Shown: one piece after another, positions 48,313 to 53,867 of the stretch
Position numbering within the stretch: position 1 is the stretch's first letter
Layout of the letters: each line of letters starts with the position of its first letter
Assembly: GCF_010998615.1 (NCBI RefSeq)
Contig: NZ_JAAEAH010000066.1
Coordinates: 1 to 53,867, forward strand
Reading direction: 5' to 3'
Length of the DNA: 53,867 bases
From: Myxococcus sp. CA023
GTDB taxonomy: Bacteria; Myxococcota; Myxococcia; Myxococcales; Myxococcaceae
Notes under the pieces: generated by a model
Told to the model about the DNA's origin: nothing
Database searches by the model: none
What the model saw: the letters and a program-made list of their open reading frames with translations, nothing else
Program-made: the position numbers and the translations under genes

Positions 48313-49584
48313 ATGCCCCTTTCTCGCCGGACCTCCACCGCCTCCGCGGCCGTCGCCTTCCTCCTGGGGGCCTGCGGAGAGGGGGACCCGGTCATGCTGG
48401 AGGCGGTGGCCGCAAGCTGCTCGGGCGGTCCGGCGCAACACCTGGACCGGTTGCCGTCCGGCGCCATGGTGCTCAACGCCTACTTCTTGCAGGAAGAGGC
48501 CACTCGGGACGCGCGGCGGGGGGCGGCGGAGTCTCCGGTGCTGGAAGAGGTGCTCGCCAAGGCCTCCGCGCTGGGCGTGCGCGCGCTGCGCACCAACGGA
48601 CACAACGACGCGCTGTCGAAGGTGGGGGACACCGCCATCCAGGTGGCGCCGCTGGAGTACGACGAGGTGGCCCTGGTCGGCCTGGATTGGGTGCTCACCC
48701 GCGCCCGTTTCCATGGCGTTCGCCTGGTGCTGACGCTGGGGAACTACTGGGATGCGTACGGGGGGGCGCGCCAGTACGTGGAGTGGGCGGGCCTCCCCCG
48801 GCCCGTGGAAGGGGATGCCCGGTTCTTCACCGACCCGGTGGTGGTGGCGCACTTCAAGGCGCACGTGGCGCGGCTGCTCAACCGGGTGAACACGGTGGAC
48901 GGCATCCGCTATGGCGACCACCCGGCCGTCCTGGCCTGGGAACTGCTCAACGAGCCGCGGGGACGGGGGCTGGACAAGGAAGGGGCGCGGCTGCGCGCGT
49001 GGATTGATGACGTGGCGCGCGAGGTGAAGAGGCACGCGCCCGGCCACCTGGTGGGGACGGGGGAGGAGGGCTTCGAGCCGTCTCCCGACGGGTACGACCC
49101 TGGCTTCTGGTCCCGCTCCGGGTCGCCGGTGCTTCGCACGCCGGGGGCCAGCTTCACGCGCAACACGGCGTCCCCGTACATCGACTTCGCGTCGGTGCAC
49201 TTCTATCCGGAGTCCTGGGGCCTGGGCGGCATCGACACGGCCGAGGCCGGCGCCCGGTGGATTCGGGAGCACGCCGCCATCGCCCGGAACCTGGGCAAGC
49301 CCTTGTTCGTGGGCGAACTGGGGCTGCGCAACGAAGGCACGTTCGACGTGTCGCAGCGGCGCGCGCTCTATCGCGGCTGGCTGGAGTGCATGCGGAAGGA
49401 AGGCGTCGGCGCGGGTGCGCTGTGGATGTTCTCCAACGACGCCCGGCCGGAGGCCTGGGACGACTACACCTTCTACTACCGGGACGGCACGCAGCCGGGA
49501 GATCCGGTCAACCGGTACGCGGACCTGGTCATGGAGGCCGCCGCCGCGGAGCGTCCGGGCGCGGCGGTCTCCACGGGGCGCTGA
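48313..49584 (+). CDS. GH5-like glycoside hydrolase lipoprotein (mannanase-type)
   Basis: The 423-residue protein has a signal peptide with lipobox LLGAC (Cys21), so it is likely lipid-anchored. The mature part is a TIM-barrel of the GH5 type: the Arg-containing strand (LGVRALRTNGHND), AWELLNEP with acid/base Glu214, GTGEEGF, the HFYPESW His/Tyr motif and the nucleophile FVGELG with Glu335. The GEEGF and HFYPESW features resemble endo-beta-1,4-mannanases (GH5_7), though substrate choice cannot be proven from sequence. A role in polysaccharide breakdown at the cell surface fits a predatory, polymer-degrading soil bacterium. The start ATG 48313 gives the lipobox; a longer open frame upstream runs antisense to the ABC genes and is not credible. 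Confidence 0.85.
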   Translation: MPLSRRTSTASAAVAFLLGACGEGDPVMLEAVAASCSGGPAQHLDRLPSGAMVLNAYFLQEEATRDARRGAAESPVLEEVLAKASALGVRALRTNGHNDALSKVGDTAIQVAPLEYDEVALVGLDWVLTRARFHGVRLVLTLGNYWDAYGGARQYVEWAGLPRPVEGDARFFTDPVVVAHFKAHVARLLNRVNTVDGIRYGDHPAVLAWELLNEPRGRGLDKEGARLRAWIDDVAREVKRHAPGHLVGTGEEGFEPSPDGYDPGFWSRSGSPVLRTPGASFTRNTASPYIDFASVHFYPESWGLGGIDTAEAGARWIREHAAIARNLGKPLFVGELGLRNEGTFDVSQRRALYRGWLECMRKEGVGAGALWMFSNDARPEAWDDYTFYYRDGTQPGDPVNRYADLVMEAAAAERPGAAVSTGR

Positions 49585-49600
49585 GCGCGGGCGCTCCGGC

Positions 49601-50341
49601 TCAGACGGAGATGAGACCCTTGCGGATGCCTTCGGTGACGGCCTCCACGCGGTTGGTGACCTCCAGCTTCCGGTAGATGTGCTCCAGGTGCGTGCGGATG
49701 GTGGCCTTGCTGAGGTCGAGCAGGCGCGCCGCCTCGCTGTTGGACACGCCCTTGGCGATGAGCTGGAGGATTTCGCGCTCGCGGTCCGACAGCGGCTTGA
49801 GCAGGGGCTCCTGGGGCATGTCGCTGGCCGACGGCTCCGGCGCGGTGGGCGGCGAGGCCACGGGGCTGGCGTCGGGCTCTACGCGGAAGTGACGGAGCAG
49901 CCGGCGGGCCAGGTTGGGCTGGATGACGGTGCCGCCCGCGCGGACCTCCTTGATGGCCTCGATGATCTTGTCCACCGGGGCGCCCTTGAGCAGGTAGCCG
50001 GAGGCGCCCGCCTTCACGGCCTCCAGCACTTTGTCCTCCTCGTCGAAGATGGTGAAGATGAGGATTTCAATCTTCGGGAAGCGCGCCTTCACCTCGCGCG
50101 TCACGTCGATGCCGCTCATGCGGGGCAGGCCCAGGTCGAGCAGCAGCACGTCCGGCATCAGCTTGGGCACTTCCTCCAGCGCGGCTTCACCGGAGAGCGC
50201 GGTGCCGATGATGTCCATCTCCGGGTGGTTCTCGAAGAGGCGGAGCTGGTTCTTGAGGATCTTCGTTTGATCCTCGACCACGAAGACGCGAATGGGCGGC
50301 GAATCAGGAGGCTGCGGGGCGTCCACGGGAGCTCCGGTCAT
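49601..50341 (-). CDS. NarL/FixJ-type response regulator
   Basis: The 246-residue protein has a receiver domain at about residues 17-140 with acidic residues Glu23/Asp24, phospho-acceptor Asp69 (LLLDLGLP), a Thr in IFTIFDEED and Lys in YLLKGAP. A Pro/Ala/Ser-rich linker of about 35 residues follows. The LuxR-type HTH lies at about 182-243 (LSDREREILQLIAKGVSNSEAA, then KATIRTHLEHIYRKL). It should act as a transcription factor activated by the kinase encoded just upstream, whose stop overlaps its start (ATGA at 50338-50341). The target genes are unknown. Confidence 0.93.
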   Translation of the reverse strand: MTGAPVDAPQPPDSPPIRVFVVEDQTKILKNQLRLFENHPEMDIIGTALSGEAALEEVPKLMPDVLLLDLGLPRMSGIDVTREVKARFPKIEILIFTIFDEEDKVLEAVKAGASGYLLKGAPVDKIIEAIKEVRAGGTVIQPNLARRLLRHFRVEPDASPVASPPTAPEPSASDMPQEPLLKPLSDREREILQLIAKGVSNSEAARLLDLSKATIRTHLEHIYRKLEVTNRVEAVTEGIRKGLISV

Positions 50342-51621
50342 GACGGGCGACAGGGAAGGGAGAATGCCACCTGGGCGCCAGCGCCGGGTGACGAGTCCAC
50401 GATGAGCTGGCCACCGAGCTTCATGGCGCGCTCACGCATGTTCAACAGGCCGTAGTGGCCGCGCGGCGTCCGGGAAGGGTCGAAGCCCTTGCCGTCGTCG
50501 CGTACGACGAGGTTGACACGGTCCTCGCTGAAGTCGAGCCGCACCTGGACGCCCTTGGCCTCCGCGTGCTTCACCGCGTTGGACAGCGACTCCTGGAGGA
50601 TGCGGAACAGCGCCAGCTGCGCGTCCGGGTCCAGCTTGCGCTGGAGCCCGGTGCGCTCGAAGCGGATGTCCAGGCCCGTGCGCTCGCGAAACGTCTTCGC
50701 GTAGTCCTCCAGGCCCTGCGCCAGCTCGAAGTCCTCGCGCATCATCTGCAGGCTGCGCCGCAGCTCCTCGATGGACTCCTCCGCGGTGAGCTTCAGCTCG
50801 CGGATCTCCTCGCGCAGGCCCTCCTCGCGCGCGAGGTTCAGGATGTATTCGGACTGGATGATCATCGACGACAGGGACGCGCCCAGGCCGTCGTGGATCT
50901 CCCGGGCCATCCGGTTGCGCTCCTCCACCACCGCCAGCTCCTTGAGGTCTCCCTGGAGCGACACGACCTCGCGGTGCGCGGCGGCCTCGCGCTCGTTCAG
51001 GTACACGAGCACGTAGACGATGATGAAGTTGAGCGCCAGGTACCAGAGCAGGGTCAGCAGCTCCACCGCCGTCACGGAGCGGTTGAGGAGCAGGTCCAGC
51101 CGGGTGGTGATGGGCAGTGCCAGCAGCGGCGGGAGGATCGCCAGCGGCTTGGGATAGAGGATGGCGAAGAGCGTGGTGAAGAGCAGCTGCGTGGCCAGCA
51201 GCGGGCTCTGGAGACCGCCGCCGACGTGCGGCTTGGCGATGAGCACCACGCTGATGGTCACGTCCAGGCAGAGGGTGATGTACGTCACCCAGCGGCCGGC
51301 CTTGGGGTGGTCGATGACCAGGAGGTTGGCGACGCTGTAGAGCAGCATCGCGAAGTAGCCCACGAAGGAGAACGGACCGGTGAGGCCGAAGTAGCCGCTC
51401 CAGGCCGGCACCGCGAGGATGAGCAGGCCCAGGGTGAGGAACATCATCCGCGCGTAGAAGAGCGCGCGGGCCCGGGCCACGAAGCGGTCCTGCTCCCACG
51501 AGGCGGTCGCCTGCTCCGCCGACACGCTGTCCGTCAGCTTGCGGCGCTCCAGGACCTTCCGCACCCGGGCGCGCAGGTCGTTGGCAGGCGTTTCCTCGCT
51601 CAATGCGAGTTGGGAATCCAT
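50338..51621 (-). CDS. Membrane sensor histidine kinase (HisKA_3 type)
   Basis: The 427-residue kinase has a cytoplasmic N-terminus of about 50 residues, then about six hydrophobic segments at 55-208 with almost no periplasmic loops, so it probably senses a membrane or intracellular signal. The HisKA_3 dimerisation domain has RMAREIHDGLG with His243. The HATPase region has the N-box (ILQESLSNAVKHAEAKG), G1 (VRDDGKGFD) and G2 (GHYGLLNMRERA). This is the NarX/DesK-type arrangement. It phosphorylates the NarL-type regulator encoded directly downstream with a 4-bp overlap. The signal is not evident. Confidence 0.93.
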   Translation of the reverse strand: MDSQLALSEETPANDLRARVRKVLERRKLTDSVSAEQATASWEQDRFVARARALFYARMMFLTLGLLILAVPAWSGYFGLTGPFSFVGYFAMLLYSVANLLVIDHPKAGRWVTYITLCLDVTISVVLIAKPHVGGGLQSPLLATQLLFTTLFAILYPKPLAILPPLLALPITTRLDLLLNRSVTAVELLTLLWYLALNFIIVYVLVYLNEREAAAHREVVSLQGDLKELAVVEERNRMAREIHDGLGASLSSMIIQSEYILNLAREEGLREEIRELKLTAEESIEELRRSLQMMREDFELAQGLEDYAKTFRERTGLDIRFERTGLQRKLDPDAQLALFRILQESLSNAVKHAEAKGVQVRLDFSEDRVNLVVRDDGKGFDPSRTPRGHYGLLNMRERAMKLGGQLIVDSSPGAGAQVAFSLPCRPS

Positions 51622-51730
51622 TCGTCCGGCAGTCTACGGGAGCAACCGGGGGGCCGGGAATCCCAGAGGTGGCCCGCCCCGCTTTCTGGGGGGCGAGGGG
51701 GCAGGCCCCACGCCGGGCGGAAGCACCGCG

Positions 51731-52117
51731 TTACTCCGCGGAAGCGTCACCCGCGCACGCCTGGCGGACCTCGGGCTTGTTCTTGAAGATGAAGTCCAGC
51801 CGGTCGATCTGCTCGCCCGTGCGCTCGTTGAAGAGCGGCGTGCCGCCCGCGTACATGCTGCCCTCCGGGTTGCCGTACGCGTCCAGCCCCTGCTTCTGGA
51901 GCCACGTGTCCACGCAGGCCTCCTGGGCCGCGCGCGCCGTGCTGCCTGAGCCCGCATCCTCGGCGCTCAGGGCTCCCTTGCTGGCGCCGGTGCGCGCGGC
52001 TTCGCCCGTCGCGGCGGAGGCGTCGGTGGGCCCCGGGGCCTCGCCCGACTTGCGGGTGCAGCCAGGCGCCAGGAAGAGGAGAGCGGAAAAGACGAGCACG
52101 CCGGTCAGGTTTTTCAT
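51731..52117 (-). CDS. Small lipoprotein of unknown function
   Basis: The 128-residue protein starts with a signal peptide and lipobox LAPGC (Cys20). About 50 residues of Ala/Gly/Ser/Thr-rich linker follow, then a small C-terminal domain (CVDTWLQKQGLDAYGNPEGSMY to the end) with two Cys that could pair. I know no named family. The ATG at 52117 follows AGGACAT, a good ribosome site; a longer frame reaching 52207 lacks a signal-peptide start. It is divergent from the sulfur-carrier gene cluster and lies 109 bp upstream of the kinase gene on the same strand. Confidence 0.72.
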   Translation of the reverse strand: MKNLTGVLVFSALLFLAPGCTRKSGEAPGPTDASAATGEAARTGASKGALSAEDAGSGSTARAAQEACVDTWLQKQGLDAYGNPEGSMYAGGTPLFNERTGEQIDRLDFIFKNKPEVRQACAGDASAE

Positions 52118-52239
52118 ATGTCCTGGCAGGTGGGGGCCGCGCGGACGCGGGACGGTGAAGAGACACCTGCGTCCTTCTGCATGGTGGTACGCAGGCGGCC
52201 CCACCATATTCGTTTCCGACCGCGTGGAGCAGTCATCCG

Positions 52240-53007
52240 ATGCATGGCCACGGTACAGACCACCACCCCCGAATTCCCCATGCGTCCCGGCTGGAGCGCG
52301 CGCGCGTCCTGCTGGTGGGGGCTGGCGGGCTCGGATGCCCGGCGTCGTTGGCGCTGGCCCAGGCCGGTGTCGGGCACCTGACGCTGGCGGATCCCGACCG
52401 CGTGGACGTGACGAACCTGCCGCGCCAGCTCTGGCACCGGGGCGAAGACGTGGGCCGGAACAAGGCGGAGTCCGCGACGGCGGGCCTGGCGCGGGCCTTT
52501 CCCGGCCTGAGCACGGAGGCCATCCCCGAGCGCGTGGACGCGAGCAACGCGGAGGGGCTCTTCCGCGCGCACGACGCCGTCATCGACGCCACGGACGGCG
52601 TGGCCACCAAGTTCTTCCTGTCGGACGTGGCGGTGCTGACGGGCGTGCCGCTCATCTATGGCGGTGTGCTGCGCATGCAGGGCCAGGCGATGCGCGTGGA
52701 CCCGGGGGGGCCGTGTCTGCGCTGCCTCTATGACGCGCCGCCTCCGCCGGACGCCGTGCCCACGTGTGCCCAGGCGGGCGTGCTCGGCTCGCTGGCGGGG
52801 CTGGTGGGCGCGGTGCAGGCCCTGATGGCGCTGGAGCTGCTGTCGGGCGCCGCGCGAGGTGGGCAGGGCGAGGCCACGCTGCACGTGTTGGATGCGGTGT
52901 CACTCCTGGGACGGCGGATACGCGTGGCGCGGGCACCGGACTGCGAGGGTTGTCGCGTCACGGCCATCCCCGCGTACCCGGAGTCTCCGGAGGCGTGCGC
53001 GACATGA
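52240..53007 (+). CDS. ThiF/MoeB/HesA family E1-like adenylyltransferase lacking the N-terminal Arg-finger helix
   Basis: The 255-residue protein has the full nucleotide site of the family: VLLVGAGGLG (about 24-33), LADPDRVDVTNLPRQ (Asp and Arg contacts), NKAES (Lys), DATDG, and the segment PTCAQAGVLGSLAGLVGAVQ with the Cys often used for thioester or persulfide chemistry. Two CxxC pairs (CLRC, CEGC) form the expected zinc site. The RYxRQ helix that precedes the Rossmann fold in homodimeric MoeB and ThiF is absent, and no such motif occurs in the same frame upstream to 52200. The enzyme should adenylate the C-terminal Gly-Gly of the carrier encoded two genes downstream. Its TGA overlaps the ATG of the TusA-like gene. 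Confidence 0.88.
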   Translation: MHGHGTDHHPRIPHASRLERARVLLVGAGGLGCPASLALAQAGVGHLTLADPDRVDVTNLPRQLWHRGEDVGRNKAESATAGLARAFPGLSTEAIPERVDASNAEGLFRAHDAVIDATDGVATKFFLSDVAVLTGVPLIYGGVLRMQGQAMRVDPGGPCLRCLYDAPPPPDAVPTCAQAGVLGSLAGLVGAVQALMALELLSGAARGGQGEATLHVLDAVSLLGRRIRVARAPDCEGCRVTAIPAYPESPEACAT

Positions 53008-53234
53008 CGGCGATGCTGGACATCACCCGCGAGGTCTGTCCGATGACCTACGTGCGGACGAAGCTGAAGTTGGAATCACTGGAGCCGGGCACGTTGCTGG
53101 AGGTGCTCCTTCGGGGCACCGAGCCGCTGAAGAACGTGCCTCGCAACGCGCGCGACGAGGGCCACGAGGTCGTGTCCCTGGACGCGCTCCCGGACGGGAC
53201 GCACCGGCTGGTGCTCCGCAAGCAAGGCAGGTGA
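53004..53234 (+). CDS. TusA-like sulfurtransferase
   Basis: The 76-residue protein has the TusA/SirA fold signature: a conserved Cys near the N-terminus (REVCPMTYVRTKLKLESLEPG), then LEVLLRGTEPLKNVPRNA and GHEV. Classical TusA has CPxP; here the second Pro is Thr, as seen in TusA-like proteins near sulfur-carrier genes. The Cys should carry a persulfide and pass sulfur to a partner, presumably the MoaD/CysO-like carrier next to it. The start overlaps the stop of the E1-like gene (ATGA, 53004-53007), and the next gene follows by 7 bp. Confidence 0.85.
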   Translation: MTAMLDITREVCPMTYVRTKLKLESLEPGTLLEVLLRGTEPLKNVPRNARDEGHEVVSLDALPDGTHRLVLRKQGR

Positions 53235-53241
53235 GTGAGTC

Positions 53242-53514
53242 ATGGCGACCCTTCGTATTCCCACTCCGATGCGGGGCTTCACCGGCAACCAGGCGGAAGT
53301 CTCAGCCCCCGGCGCCACCGTGCTTGAGGTGCTGAAGAACCTGGACGCGCGCCACCCGGGCATTGGCGGCCGGGTGTTCGACGAGCGCGGCGCGGTGCGG
53401 CGCTACGTCAACGTGTTCCTCAACGACGAGGACATCCGCGCGCTGAACGGGTTGGACACGCCGGTGAAGGACGCGGACCGCATCACCCTCATCCCCGCCA
53501 TGGCGGGGGGCTGA
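53242..53514 (+). CDS. CysO/MoaD/ThiS-type ubiquitin-like sulfur carrier protein
   Basis: The 90-residue protein is a beta-grasp carrier ending in the diglycine tail (IPAMAGG), exactly at the stop codon, as needed for adenylation and thiocarboxylate formation. The segment RRYVNVFLNDEDIRALNGLDTPVK, given here only as a landmark in the second half, resembles mycobacterial CysO, which supplies sulfur for cysteine synthesis with CysM and the Mec peptidase. Its operon partners (E1-like and TusA-like upstream, second E1-like 6 bp downstream) support a sulfur-transfer role. MoaD for molybdopterin is less likely because of the CysO-like middle section and the absence of other moa genes. Confidence 0.87.
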   Translation: MATLRIPTPMRGFTGNQAEVSAPGATVLEVLKNLDARHPGIGGRVFDERGAVRRYVNVFLNDEDIRALNGLDTPVKDADRITLIPAMAGG

Positions 53515-53519
53515 CGGCC

Positions 53520-53828
53520 ATGGCGCTGCGCGAAGATCAGATCCTGCGCTACTCCCGGCAGATCCTCCTGCGCGAGGTGGGCGGACGTGGCCAGGAGTCC
53601 CTGCTCGCGGGCACGGCGCGGTTGGATGGCATTGGCGCGTCGGGGCTGACGGCGGCGGCGTACCTGGCGGGAGGTGGCACGCCAGTGTCGGGCGCGGGCT
53701 CGCTGACACTGGGGCCCTGGGCGCCGGGTTTCCTGATGGGGCCTTCCGACGTGGGCCTGCCCGTGACGGAGGCGCTGGCCCGTGAGGTGCCCGCGCTGAA
53801 CCCGGACGCGGGCGCGGTGGGGCAGGGG
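53520..53828 (+). CDS. Second ThiF/MoeB-like (E1-like) protein, 3'-truncated, with degenerate nucleotide motif
   Basis: About 103 native residues are present before adaptor sequence cuts the gene; the apparent stop at 53847-53849 is in the adaptor. The N-terminus is a textbook MoeB/ThiF dimer helix (ILRYSRQILLREVGGRGQESLL, landmark residues 8-29) with the RYxRQ arginine finger. The following strand reads LDGIGASGLTAAAYLAGGG, in place of VGxGGLG, and the next Asp-containing strand is lost (SGAGSLTLG). ATP binding is thus doubtful. This protein may be the inactive half of a heterodimer with the E1-like protein encoded three genes upstream. It starts 6 bp after the carrier gene. The rest of the protein cannot be judged. 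Confidence 0.72.
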
Positions 53829-53867
53829 CTGGCTCTTATACACATCTGACGCTGCCGACGAACTTAC
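53829..53867 (-). other. Illumina Nextera adaptor (sequencing artefact)
   Basis: The last 39 bases are the reverse complement of the Tn5 mosaic end (53829-53847, one mismatch), the Nextera primer site (53848-53861) and six bases resembling the same index as at the left end. Native DNA ends at about 53828. Confidence 0.96.

Overview
The window looks like a contig from a myxobacterium, most likely Myxococcus or a close relative. GC is very high, codon third positions are strongly GC-biased, there is a member of the Myxococcus/Stigmatella paralogous family TIGR02265/DUF2378, and the centre is occupied by a myxobacterial lipopeptide assembly line. Both ends (1-44 and 53829-53867) are Illumina Nextera/Tn5 adaptor sequence, so the outermost genes are cut by the library or assembly, not by biology.

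Left part (58-12979). This holds an AI-2E-type membrane protein, an exported beta-rich protein and a repeat-like helical protein. A minus-strand operon follows, encoding an ECF sigma factor, an NrsF/DUF1109-like membrane anti-sigma factor and a small beta-barrel-like protein, joined by ATGA overlaps. Next come a ZIP metal transporter, a membrane-anchored metallophosphoesterase, an FKBP-type prolyl isomerase lipoprotein and a protein with a C-terminal cyclic-nucleotide-binding domain. The block ends with an EF-G paralogue behind a long leader and an RhlE-like DEAD-box helicase.

Centre (13066-42579, minus strand). Four genes overlap by ATGA and must form one operon of about 29.5 kb. They are a reducing type I PKS (KS-AT-DH-ER-like-KR-ACP), a bimodular NRPS (C-A-NMT-T-C-A-T-E), a four-module NRPS ending in a thioesterase, and a small four-helix membrane protein. 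The adenylation codes read from the sequence are Thr, Ala-like, Leu, Pro, Ala-like and Gln. With N-methylation of residue 1 and epimerisation of residue 2, this matches the known myxochromide A hexapeptide lipopeptide pathway (mchA, mchB, mchC). The Pro-module carrier serine is intact, so the hexapeptide rather than the Pro-skipped pentapeptide is expected. The coupled membrane gene at the end of the operon has no assigned role.

Right part (43212-53828). After a 632-bp promoter-type gap come the TIGR02265-family gene, an ABC permease fused to an M1 metallopeptidase with its ATPase partner, a GH5-like lipoprotein hydrolase, a NarL-type two-component pair and a small lipoprotein. The last locus is a compact sulfur-carrier cluster: ThiF/E1-like, TusA-like, CysO/MoaD-like, and a second E1-like protein that is truncated. 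The two E1-like proteins are complementary. The first has the nucleotide site but lacks the RYxRQ arginine-finger helix; the second has that helix but a degenerate glycine motif. This resembles the active/inactive division of labour in eukaryotic heterodimeric E1 enzymes and is the best candidate here for something not yet described.
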